This document shows, piece by piece, positions 1 through 6,314 of a DNA stretch of 24,821 nucleotides (its first letter is position 1; each line of letters starts with the position of its first letter). The position numbers and the translations under genes are program-made. The DNA comes from 2-12-FULL-40-12 sp964518135 (GTDB taxonomy: Bacteria > Patescibacteriota > Minisyncoccia > Minisyncoccales > 2-12-FULL-40-12): positions 1 to 24,821 of the forward strand of contig CAZFEY010000007.1 in assembly GCA_964518135.1 (NCBI GenBank). The letters are read 5' to 3'. The notes beneath the pieces were generated by a model that saw only the letters and a list, made by a program, of their open reading frames with translations, made no database searches and was not told the origin of the DNA.

Positions 1-17
1 CAACACCTACCTAATCT

Positions 18-470
18 ATGGGTAAGAAACGTATCATATCTCAAAGCGAAGAAGAGTTGCTTAAAGAGAAAGACAAATTAGAATCAGCGCTCAAGAAGGA
101 GGTAAAAGTAAAATCTCCATTAAGAAGCAAAGAGGGGCGGATTTATATTTTTTCTTCTTATAACAATACCATTTTAACACTTACAGATGTTTCTGGCGGT
201 GTTTTGTCTTGGACCAGTTCCGGGCGTCTTGGTTTTAAGGGGGCAAAAAAGGCTACACCATTCGCAGCCTCAAAAGTCGCTGAGGCTATTTCTCAGGCAG
301 CTAAAAAATTAGGCATTGATAAGGTTAATGTTTTTGTTAAGGGTATCGGATCTGGTCGCGAGTCCGCGGTAAGATCTCTTGCCGCGAGAGGTTTAGACAT
401 ATCTTCCGTGAAAGATGTTACTCCCATTCCCCATAATGGATGTAGGCCTCCTAAAGTAAGAAGGGTTTAA
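18..470 (+). CDS. rpsK: 30S ribosomal protein uS11 (S11)
   Basis: Small-subunit protein of the platform that contacts 16S rRNA near the E site. The C-terminal two thirds match the family well: the YNNTI strand, the KGIGSGRES stretch (KGPGPGRES in Escherichia coli) and the nearly invariant end DVTPIPHNGCRPPKVRRV. The protein is 150 residues against about 129 usually; the excess is a lysine/glutamate-rich N-terminal extension of roughly 20 residues, probably a disordered rRNA-contacting tail. It is the first gene of the window and belongs to the rpsK-rpsD-rpoA-rplQ block, with rpsD starting 9 bases after its stop. No Shine-Dalgarno sequence is obvious. Identity is certain; the role of the extension is unknown. 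Confidence 0.98.
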   Translation: MGKKRIISQSEEELLKEKDKLESALKKEVKVKSPLRSKEGRIYIFSSYNNTILTLTDVSGGVLSWTSSGRLGFKGAKKATPFAASKVAEAISQAAKKLGIDKVNVFVKGIGSGRESAVRSLAARGLDISSVKDVTPIPHNGCRPPKVRRV

Positions 471-479
471 AAGAAAGAT

Positions 480-1091
480 ATGATGAATTCTAAACATAAA
501 ATGTGTAGAAGATTAGGAATGAAGCTTTGTTTGTCTGCTAAATGTCCCGTGGTCAAAAGGCCTTATCCACCCGGCCAAAAAGGCAAAAGAAGAGTGCGAT
601 CTTTGTCAGAGTATGGCAAAGAATTAAGAGAAAAACAAAAGTTAAGGACTTGGTATAATCTTAAAGAAAGGCCATTTAAGAGATATGCTAAAGAAATATT
701 ATCATTAAAGCAGAGAAAAGAAGACGCTGCGACCCTTTTCGTCAGAAAGTTGGAAAATCGTTTGGATAATGTTATTTTCCGTCTCGGGTTCGCTACTTCC
801 AGAAGGCAGGCGAGGCAATTAATTTCTCATAGGCACTTTAAAGTAAATGGCAGATCAGTCAATGTCGCTTCATTCGAGGTTAGAAAAGGAGACATTATAG
901 AGATTGATAATAAATCAAAATCCAAGAGCGTTTTCAAAAATATTTTGCTTGTGCTTAAAAAATACCAGCCACCATCTTGGTTAAGGCTTGACGTAGACGA
1001 ATTAAAAGGAGAAGTTATTGGACAAGTCTCTTTAGATGAGGCATCTCCACCAGCAGAAATATCATTAATATTCGAGCTTTATTCTAAATAA
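480..1091 (+). CDS. rpsD: 30S ribosomal protein uS4 (S4)
   Basis: Primary 16S rRNA-binding protein of the 30S body; in other bacteria also a translational autoregulator and antitermination factor. The RPYPPGQKG motif and the S4 RNA-binding domain (about residues 90-150, with FATSRRQARQLISHRHFKVN) are clear. The N-terminus is shorter than usual and keeps a His/Cys set (H6, C9, C17, C22) that may bind zinc, as in Cys-bearing S4 proteins; the usual leading C-x2-C pair is incomplete. Two tandem ATG codons (480 and 483) could both serve as start. Length 203 is typical. A hairpin follows before rpoA. Confidence 0.97.
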   Translation: MMNSKHKMCRRLGMKLCLSAKCPVVKRPYPPGQKGKRRVRSLSEYGKELREKQKLRTWYNLKERPFKRYAKEILSLKQRKEDAATLFVRKLENRLDNVIFRLGFATSRRQARQLISHRHFKVNGRSVNVASFEVRKGDIIEIDNKSKSKSVFKNILLVLKKYQPPSWLRLDVDELKGEVIGQVSLDEASPPAEISLIFELYSK

Positions 1092-1099
1092 CAATTCTA

Positions 1100-1135
1100 T
1101 TTGTTGTAGGCGAGTAAAATCTTATCTACGACAAA
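1100..1135 (+). promoter_or_regulatory. Hairpin between rpsD and rpoA
   Basis: A 10-bp imperfect stem (one G-U pair) pairs 1100-1109 (TTTGTTGTAG) with 1126-1135 (CTACGACAAA) around a 16-nt loop. It is the only large gap (71 nt) inside this operon stretch. The stem is not followed directly by a strong U-tract, so it may be an attenuator, an RNA-processing site or an S4 target rather than a terminator. The function is inference. Confidence 0.35.
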
Positions 1136-1162
1136 AATCTTAATTAATAATTTAAAAAATCT

Positions 1163-2086
1163 ATGATATCTTTGCCATTACAGCCAAAAATAGTTGAGAA
1201 AAAAGATAATAAAGTCGTTTTCCAGATAGAAGCAATTTATCCTGGCTACGGCGTAACAATCGGAAACTCTCTAAGAAGAGTATTATTTTCTTCATTGCCC
1301 GGAGCCGCCATAACACAATTCAAGATTAAGGGAGTGCAACATGAATTTTCCACCATCTCCGGTGTCGCAGAAGACGTGTTAACTATAATGCTCAATTTAA
1401 AACAGTTGAGATTTAAAATTTTTTCCGACGAACCACAAAAAGCACACCTGAAAGTTAAAGGAGTAAAAAAGATAAGCGCAACTGATTTTAAGTTTCCTTC
1501 GCAGGTGGAAATAGTTAATAAGAGTGCTCACGTAGCAACTTTAACATCAAAATCGGCAGAATTAGATATGGAGATTCAAATTGAAAGAGGTATAGGGTAT
1601 TCACTTAGAGAGTCTAGGACGAAGGAGAAGCTTGGTATTGGTGAAATAGCGCTTGATGCTATTTTTACTCCGATGAAAAAGGTGAGTTATCGAGTAGAGA
1701 ATATGAGGGTAGGAGAAAGGACTGATTTTGATAGGTTATTTTTGGAGATCGAGACAGACGGAACAATTATACCAGAAGAAGCGCTTTCGCAGTCGGCAGA
1801 AATTTTGATTAATCACTTCGCAGTCATTAAAGAATGGGCAGGGAGAATAGAAAAACCAAAGAAATTAGAAAAAATTGCAGAGACAGAAGATATTGGAAAG
1901 ACCAAAGTCGAAGACCTTAAGTTTTCAACAAGAACATCGAATGCTTTACTGAGCAATAACATAAAAACAGTTAGTGGGATTACCAAGAAGAGCGAAGAAA
2001 GTCTTTTGAAGCTCGAAGGTATGGGAGAAAAAGGTATAAAAGAAATCAAAAGAAAAATAAAGAAATTTGGCTTGGAGCTAAAATAA
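1163..2086 (+). CDS. rpoA: DNA-directed RNA polymerase subunit alpha
   Basis: Alpha subunit that nucleates RNA polymerase assembly and, through its C-terminal domain, contacts UP-element DNA and activators. The N-terminal dimerisation domain is recognisable from GYGVTIGNSLRRVLFSSLPG near residues 28-47. The C-terminal helix-hairpin-helix domain occupies about residues 248-307 and keeps the DNA-contacting arginine and asparagine (R257 and N260 in STRTSNALL, equivalent to E. coli R265 and N268). The 307-residue length is close to usual. It follows rpsD and precedes rplQ, the standard bacterial order. Confidence 0.98.
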   Translation: MISLPLQPKIVEKKDNKVVFQIEAIYPGYGVTIGNSLRRVLFSSLPGAAITQFKIKGVQHEFSTISGVAEDVLTIMLNLKQLRFKIFSDEPQKAHLKVKGVKKISATDFKFPSQVEIVNKSAHVATLTSKSAELDMEIQIERGIGYSLRESRTKEKLGIGEIALDAIFTPMKKVSYRVENMRVGERTDFDRLFLEIETDGTIIPEEALSQSAEILINHFAVIKEWAGRIEKPKKLEKIAETEDIGKTKVEDLKFSTRTSNALLSNNIKTVSGITKKSEESLLKLEGMGEKGIKEIKRKIKKFGLELK

Positions 2087-2122
2087 GATTTTAAACAAAT
2101 AAAATCTGGTCTAAACCCAGCT

Positions 2123-2491
2123 ATGAAGAAGAGAAAAAAAGGAAGAAAATTTTCGCGAAAGAAGGATCAAAGAAAAGCGCTTTTAGTGTCTTTGGCTGGC
2201 TCACTTTTTCTTAAGGAAAAAATCAGGACAACAAATGCTCGCGCTAAAGAACTTTCTGGTTTCGCCGAGAAGTTTATTACAAAAGCCGGAAGTGGAAGTT
2301 TAGCAGCAAGAAAGTATCTAGCTAGCTTTTTTCCGCAGAAAGTTGCAAAAAAACTAACAGAAGACATCGGCCTAAGATATAAAAATAGGAAAGGAGGATA
2401 TACTCGCATAATAAGACTTGGGAAGAGACAAACCGACGGATCTAGTCTTTCTGTCATTTCTTTAGTTAAAGAGCAAGTTAAACCAAAATAA
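2123..2491 (+). CDS. rplQ: 50S ribosomal protein bL17 (L17)
   Basis: Large-subunit protein located near the exit-tunnel opening. The N-terminal KKRKKGRKFSRKKDQRKAL block and the GGYTRIIRLGKR motif near the C-terminus are diagnostic. The 122-residue length is ordinary. It lies directly after rpoA, 36 bases away, as in most bacteria, and five bases before the rplM start. The 36-base gap contains a short AT-rich inverted repeat (2086-2093 with 2100-2107) that is too weak to call a terminator. Confidence 0.97.
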   Translation: MKKRKKGRKFSRKKDQRKALLVSLAGSLFLKEKIRTTNARAKELSGFAEKFITKAGSGSLAARKYLASFFPQKVAKKLTEDIGLRYKNRKGGYTRIIRLGKRQTDGSSLSVISLVKEQVKPK

Positions 2492-2496
2492 GAAAT

Positions 2497-2847
2497 ATGC
2501 AAAGAAAAGAACATACCATAGATGCTAAAAATCAGGTTTTGGGCAGGCTAGCTACTCGCGTCGCGGTTTTACTGCGAGGAAAAAACAAATCTGACTTTGC
2601 TCCAAATAAAGATATCGGAGACTTCGTTACTGTTAAGAATGTTGCCAAGGTGAAAATTAGTGGCAAGAAAATGGATCAAAAGACATATTTTAGTCATAGT
2701 GGATTTTTGGGTGGAGAAAGAAATATCCCAATGGCGAAGGTTTTTTCAAGCGATCCCGGAGAAATATTAAGAAAGGCGGTTTTTGGAATGTTGCCCAAAA
2801 ACAAACTGCGCAGCCGACAGATAAAGAGATTAAAAGTTACTGGATAG
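2497..2847 (+). CDS. rplM: 50S ribosomal protein uL13 (L13), short form
   Basis: Early-assembly 23S rRNA-binding protein. VLGRLATRVAVLLRGKNK, the KISGKKMDQKTYFSHSGFLGG region and GMLPKNKLRSRQIKRLKV match the family. It has 116 residues against about 142 in E. coli: the C-terminal 25 or so residues after the LKV strand are missing, and the stop is clean rather than a frameshift. This trimming fits a reduced genome. It pairs with rpsI, 7 bases downstream, as in nearly all bacteria. Confidence 0.96.
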   Translation: MQRKEHTIDAKNQVLGRLATRVAVLLRGKNKSDFAPNKDIGDFVTVKNVAKVKISGKKMDQKTYFSHSGFLGGERNIPMAKVFSSDPGEILRKAVFGMLPKNKLRSRQIKRLKVTG

Positions 2848-2854
2848 GTTTATT

Positions 2855-3358
2855 ATGGTTAAATCATCACCCACAAAGACAAAAAAAGAGGCAGTAAAAG
2901 TTAAGAGAGTTGTTAGGAAAAAAGAGGTTCGCAAGACACCTGAAGTATCGATTAAAAAGACGAAGTCAGACGATTATTTTGAGGCGGTTGGTCGTCGCAA
3001 GACAGCGATAGCAAGAGTAAGGCTATCTATTCACGGCGAGAAAGCATTTTTAATTGGCGATAAATCTTATCAACAACATCTTCCAAGTAAAGAGCTGCAA
3101 CAAATTGTCGTATCTCCTTTGGAGATCGTTGGTTGTCTTGATAAATTCAGAATTACGTCAAAGGTTAGCGGGGGAGGATTCCATGCCCAAGCCGAAGCTT
3201 TGAGACATGGTGTTGCCAGGGCTCTTACGCTTTTTAACTCTGCATTTAAGAAGAAGCTCAAAAAAGAAGGTTATTTAACTAGAGATTCTAGGATGCGCGA
3301 AAGAAAGAAGTTTGGATTGAAAAGAGCAAGAAGAGCGCCGCAGTGGGCAAAGAGATAA
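2855..3358 (+). CDS. rpsI: 30S ribosomal protein uS9 (S9) with basic N-terminal extension
   Basis: 30S head protein whose C-terminal tail reaches the P-site tRNA. The core begins near residue 41 (YFEAVGRRKTAIARVRL) and ends with the conserved RKKFGLKRARRAPQWAKR tail. It has 167 residues against about 130 normally; the first 40 are rich in lysine, arginine, threonine and valine and look disordered. The start at 2855 lacks a clear Shine-Dalgarno site but is placed 7 bases after the rplM stop. It is the last gene of the ribosomal block. Confidence 0.97.
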   Translation: MVKSSPTKTKKEAVKVKRVVRKKEVRKTPEVSIKKTKSDDYFEAVGRRKTAIARVRLSIHGEKAFLIGDKSYQQHLPSKELQQIVVSPLEIVGCLDKFRITSKVSGGGFHAQAEALRHGVARALTLFNSAFKKKLKKEGYLTRDSRMRERKKFGLKRARRAPQWAKR

Positions 3359-3371
3359 TCGCTCGACAATA

Positions 3372-3482
3372 TAATTTTTAGGACACGCTCTGCGCCCCAG
3401 CGAGGCGCAAGCTCGATTCCTCGGTAAATTTTCGCTTTCTGCGAAGCCATACAATTTACCTGCGGATGGTTCGTAAAAATTA
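3372..3482. repeat. Nested inverted-repeat element after rpsI
   Basis: The intergenic space between convergent genes contains three ordered inverted repeats. The outer one is TAATTTTTA at 3372-3380 with TAAAAATTA at 3474-3482. Inside are TGCGCC at 3391-3396 with GGCGCA at 3404-3409, and GGTAAATT at 3423-3430 with AATTTACC at 3453-3460. The last encloses TTCGC/GCGAA (3431-3435 with 3441-3445). There is no open reading frame of note and no U-tract. It could be a short dispersed palindromic repeat, a small RNA or the 3' structure of the ribosomal transcript; only the pairing is seen. Confidence 0.5.
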
Positions 3483-3498
3483 CATAGCCCCGCCTTAG

Positions 3499-3532
3499 GA
3501 AAAATAAAAAAAGAGCAGTTTTAAGACTTGCT
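3499..3532 (-). terminator. Intrinsic terminator of the minus-strand membrane gene
   Basis: Read on the minus strand, AGCAAGT (3526-3532) pairs with ACTGCT (3514-3519) with one bulged A and a 6-nt loop, then a T-rich run follows (complement of the A-rich 3499-3512). It begins 17 bases beyond the stop of the minus-strand gene at 3549. Confidence 0.55.
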
Positions 3533-3548
3533 TAGGTCACCACCTTTC

Positions 3549-3992
3549 TCAAAGAGATGTTCTGCCCGAATAAATTAAAATACAGGCAAGGATTAAGGCT
3601 GGCAATAAAAAGTCTGGTACGGGTCCCCACCAATTCTTATGCCACCAGATTTCCCCCTTTTTAAACTTCTTCAATCCGTAATGAGGATTGAAGATAAACC
3701 AGAGAAAATCTTCTACTACCATTATCCCTATTAAGGAACCCAGTAGAAGGCTCTCCAGTCGCCAGTCCCAAGAGACAAACAAAACGGGAAAATGGATCAC
3801 GGCCATCATAAAAAGATTGAGAGATAAGTGGTATCCTGTGAAGGGGCGTCCTCCCATAACCCTTACTATCCACCCTTTCTCTATTCGCCAGCAAGGCAGT
3901 TTCTCTGCCCAACCGTTCTTGCCTTCAATCTGGATTTCCCAGAGAGCAAGAATGACCGCCAGCGCCAGAATATAAACCAGAAATGCAATCAT
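3549..3992 (-). CDS. Small integral membrane protein of unknown function
   Basis: 147 residues with four likely membrane segments: about residues 1-20, 54-76, 82-101 and 127-146. Between the third and fourth lies an aromatic and charged loop with the string NPHYGLKKFKKGEIWWHKNWW, which may sit at the membrane surface. I do not recognise a family. The start is well supported: GGAGGA lies six bases before the ATG, and a near-consensus promoter lies 44-71 bases upstream. It has its own terminator and lies opposite its neighbours. A hand count gives about 45% G+C for 3541-3960, higher than the 37-42% on sampled lines of the next gene, so it may be acquired; that is inference. Confidence 0.8.
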   Translation of the reverse strand: MIAFLVYILALAVILALWEIQIEGKNGWAEKLPCWRIEKGWIVRVMGGRPFTGYHLSLNLFMMAVIHFPVLFVSWDWRLESLLLGSLIGIMVVEDFLWFIFNPHYGLKKFKKGEIWWHKNWWGPVPDFLLPALILACILIYSGRTSL

Positions 3993-4012
3993 TTTTTCCT
4001 CCAGTGCTTAAA

Positions 4013-4043
4013 TTGTCAAAATACATTCTGAAAAGATTATACA
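4013..4043 (+). promoter_or_regulatory. Probable promoter for the nuclease gene
   Basis: TTGTCA at 4013-4018 and TATACA at 4038-4043 are 19 bases apart (18 if TTATAC is taken as -10), lying about 42 bases before the ATG at 4086. It overlaps the divergent minus-strand promoter face to face, so the two genes may compete for polymerase. Confidence 0.4.
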
Positions 4044-4063
4044 TAATTTAAAAAACTTGTCAA
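4036..4063 (-). promoter_or_regulatory. Consensus promoter for the minus-strand membrane gene
   Basis: On the minus strand a perfect TTGACA (-35, 4058-4063) is followed after 16 bases by a perfect TATAAT (-10, 4036-4041). This is the best housekeeping-type promoter match in the window. Initiation would fall near 4029, giving a leader of about 37 bases with a GGAGGA ribosome site. The -35 box overlaps a near-palindrome, ACTTGTCAAGT (4055-4065). Confidence 0.75.
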
Positions 4064-4085
4064 GTCTAAAGATAAAGAGAACGAT

Positions 4086-4778
4086 ATGCTCAAAGAGCTT
4101 ATAGACCAATTTTACTCGGATAATCATAAAGATAGAGATCAAACCCGTTTTTATATTACCGATGCCGGAAGATGTAATCGGGCTATTTTTTTTAAATTCA
4201 AAAATGTTCCGCGCGAAGAAATAGAACCCAGATTGCTTCGATTATTCGATCACGGTGATTATATCCAGATGCAAATTCTAAACAGCCTTTTTAGTTTGGG
4301 CATTGTTAGGGCTTCAGAGATTAGGATTCCACCACAGGAAATAATATCAGGCAGAGCTGATGCTATCGTGACCTTAGACAATGAATTGTATGTGGTTGAT
4401 TTTAAGAGCATGAACAGCATGATTTTCAAGGGTCTCAAGGCGCCAAAAGAAGAGAATGTAAATCAGCTTCAATTATATTTGCACTATTTCAAGATTCCTA
4501 AAGGAATGTTGCTTTATGTGAACAAGGATACCTCGGAGTTAAAAGAGTTCCTGGTGGAATACGACAAGACCAAGGCTAAAAAATTATTAGATGATTTGGC
4601 CAAGCTTAAGGTTAAAATTGAGTCAGATATAGTGCCAAAGAGAATTCCAGACTATCCAGACAACTGGCAATGTCGATATTGCTCTTTTAAAGATATCTGC
4701 AAAACAGCAGGGGAGGGAGAAATTGATTGGGATGGATTCAGAAAAAAAATAGAATCTTCTGGAGGGAAATCGAAATAA
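4086..4778 (+). CDS. PD-(D/E)XK nuclease with Cas4-like Fe-S cluster motif
   Basis: 230-residue RecB/Cas4-like nuclease. The core reads GRAD (residues 89-92), YVVDFKS with D105 and K107, then QLQLY with Q127, Q129 and Y131, the D-(D/E)xK-QxxxY signature of this fold. A lone N-terminal cysteine (C30 in GRCNR) and a C-terminal CRYCSFKDIC cluster (C196, C199, C205) supply the four ligands that hold a 4Fe-4S cluster in Cas4 and AddB-type nucleases. It should act on DNA ends or single strands. There is no CRISPR array, cas1/cas2 or helicase gene nearby, so a repair or standalone role is more likely than adaptation. It converges on the PEGA gene over a shared terminator. Confidence 0.85.
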   Translation: MLKELIDQFYSDNHKDRDQTRFYITDAGRCNRAIFFKFKNVPREEIEPRLLRLFDHGDYIQMQILNSLFSLGIVRASEIRIPPQEIISGRADAIVTLDNELYVVDFKSMNSMIFKGLKAPKEENVNQLQLYLHYFKIPKGMLLYVNKDTSELKEFLVEYDKTKAKKLLDDLAKLKVKIESDIVPKRIPDYPDNWQCRYCSFKDICKTAGEGEIDWDGFRKKIESSGGKSK

Positions 4779-4796
4779 ATCAAAATGCAAGATCGT

Positions 4797-4822
4797 AAAA
4801 ACAGCCATTCTGGGCTGTTTTT
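4797..4822. terminator. Bidirectional intrinsic terminator
   Basis: Perfect 10-bp stem AAAAACAGCC (4797-4806) with GGCTGTTTTT (4813-4822) and a 6-nt loop. Its A-run and T-run serve both strands, and it lies exactly between two convergent genes, 18 bases after one stop and 15 bases after the other. Confidence 0.9.
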
Positions 4823-4837
4823 GATTTTTCGTAATTA

Positions 4838-6214
4838 CTACCAAAGAGGTTCTGATGCTAGCAGGTTTTCTTCTTTGAGAGTATAAAGTTTTTTGTCAAA
4901 TTGGCTAAAATACATATTTTGATTATCGGAATTTGCTATGTCAACAATATTAATACGATCGCGGTCATCGATTTCAGCCACTTTTATCTTACCATCAACG
5001 TTAAAAATTAAGTAATTAGAGCTGAGCCAAAAAATATTGCTGATTTTTTCTGAAAAGCGGGTTAAGAATACTTTTTCTTCAGCTTTTCTAAGGGGTTGAT
5101 TAGATTGATCTTTAAGAAATAAAATCCAGATCTCAAACTCAGAAGAGTAAGCTATTTTTTCTAAATCTGGGGAGGGAACGAGTTGGGCATTCTTGTCGAT
5201 TAATTTGTCTGGTTTTTGATTGTCTTTGTTAAATAAGTATAAGTCGCCGCCACTTTTTATAAGTATTCTATCCATTATTACGTAGATCGCATATTCTTGC
5301 TTATCGTCCATTGCGAAAGGAAGTTCGTTTAACTTCTTTGGCTCACTAAAATTAGTACTGGTTTTGTAAAGATGCCCGTCTTTTGTAAGTATGTATACTT
5401 GGTTATCAGAGACCGTGAAAGCGCCAACAGGTCCTTTAAAAATCTCACCAATCGTTTTTTTTGTTAAATCTCCTTCGTTGATATTGCCCTTGTTTAAAAA
5501 TAATAATTTCTGCTGATCTCCCGGAAGAAGCTCTATTCTTTCAGGGTTTTTGCCTAGAAAATCTAGAGCTATTAGCGCGGCAGGATTTTCTCCGGCATTA
5601 ATTAGAAAATATTTCTTTTCATTCTTTAAAGTCGTTTCTAAAAGCAGGCGGTTTCCAGAAAGAATTGTTAGGTTCGTAAACTTTACATCTTTTTTCCCAA
5701 TATCAGTAGCCTTGATAAGGTGGCTTTTTATGTTGGTGTTTAGGTCGTATAATTTAAGTTCCCAGCTACTCGGTTGTTCTTCTAGAAAGATGATCTTGCT
5801 TTCGTTTGTGGGAAAAAATAATTGTTTCGCACCAGATAATAACGAAGAAAAATCCAAATGCTCTTTTATTAGAATAATATTTTTAGCCTCTGTAACTTCG
5901 TTATTCTTAACCTCTAGATTCTTTTCCCAGGTAAAGTAACCTTCTTTCTTGATTTTGACATTATATTTCTGTGGCAGTAATCCCTCCAGCAATGATGCGC
6001 TAAAGAAGAAATCCGTCTTTCTTTTGAATTTGTCATCAAGAAAAACTTGGGCATTTTTGGGCAATACTTTAAAGTAAAAAGCTCCAGTTTGAGTAATCTT
6101 TCCATTTGCTATATCGACTCTAAACCCTTGAGAGTACAACACCATAAACGCCGAGCTTAATAAAAATAAGATGGCGCAAATAAGAAAGAGTACGGTTTTT
6201 TGTTTGCGAGTCAT
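4838..6214 (-). CDS. Membrane-anchored PEGA-domain protein with propeller-like repeats
   Basis: 458 residues. A single N-terminal membrane segment (about residues 8-28, preceded by TRKQK) anchors it, probably facing outward. A PEGA-type beta domain follows at about residues 42-115, seen in AFYFKVLPKNAQVFLDD and the KYNVKIKKEGYFTWEK strand. The rest is strand-rich with loosely repeated units (SWELKLYDL, DLYLFNKD, IWILFLKD), suggesting a beta propeller. Such architecture is common in Parcubacteria-like genomes and is thought to be surface or carbohydrate related; the actual ligand is unknown. A good promoter precedes it and a strong terminator follows it, so it appears monocistronic. Confidence 0.85.
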   Translation of the reverse strand: MTRKQKTVLFLICAILFLLSSAFMVLYSQGFRVDIANGKITQTGAFYFKVLPKNAQVFLDDKFKRKTDFFFSASLLEGLLPQKYNVKIKKEGYFTWEKNLEVKNNEVTEAKNIILIKEHLDFSSLLSGAKQLFFPTNESKIIFLEEQPSSWELKLYDLNTNIKSHLIKATDIGKKDVKFTNLTILSGNRLLLETTLKNEKKYFLINAGENPAALIALDFLGKNPERIELLPGDQQKLLFLNKGNINEGDLTKKTIGEIFKGPVGAFTVSDNQVYILTKDGHLYKTSTNFSEPKKLNELPFAMDDKQEYAIYVIMDRILIKSGGDLYLFNKDNQKPDKLIDKNAQLVPSPDLEKIAYSSEFEIWILFLKDQSNQPLRKAEEKVFLTRFSEKISNIFWLSSNYLIFNVDGKIKVAEIDDRDRINIVDIANSDNQNMYFSQFDKKLYTLKEENLLASEPLW

Positions 6215-6231
6215 TTTAGGATTACCTGCTT

Positions 6232-6260
6232 ATTTTAATGATAATTTGAGTATTTTTCAA
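6232..6260 (-). promoter_or_regulatory. Promoter of the PEGA-domain gene
   Basis: On the minus strand TTGAAA (6255-6260) is followed after exactly 17 bases by TAAAAT (6232-6237), 17 bases before the start codon, matching five of six bases in both boxes. It shares the 100-base divergent gap with the murA promoter. Confidence 0.6.
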
Positions 6261-6274
6261 GGCAAGAGCTCCGC

Positions 6275-6303
6275 TTGCGGGCATCATAATTTTAGGCTAT
6301 TAT
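6275..6303 (+). promoter_or_regulatory. Possible murA promoter
   Basis: TTGCGG (6275-6280), a 17-base spacer and TATTAT (6298-6303) lie just upstream of murA. The -10 box matches five of six bases, but the -35 matches only TTG. The short distance to the ATG (11 bases) would give a nearly leaderless message. Confidence 0.4.
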
Positions 6304-6314
6304 AACTAATCAAT

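Noticed and set aside
2086..2107. Terminator between rpoA and rplQ
   Set aside because: The stem is eight A/T-rich pairs without a U-tract, too weak to separate two genes normally cotranscribed.
4086..4778. Naming the nuclease cas4
   Set aside because: No CRISPR array, cas1 or cas2 appears in the window, and the fold and Fe-S motif are shared with non-CRISPR nucleases.
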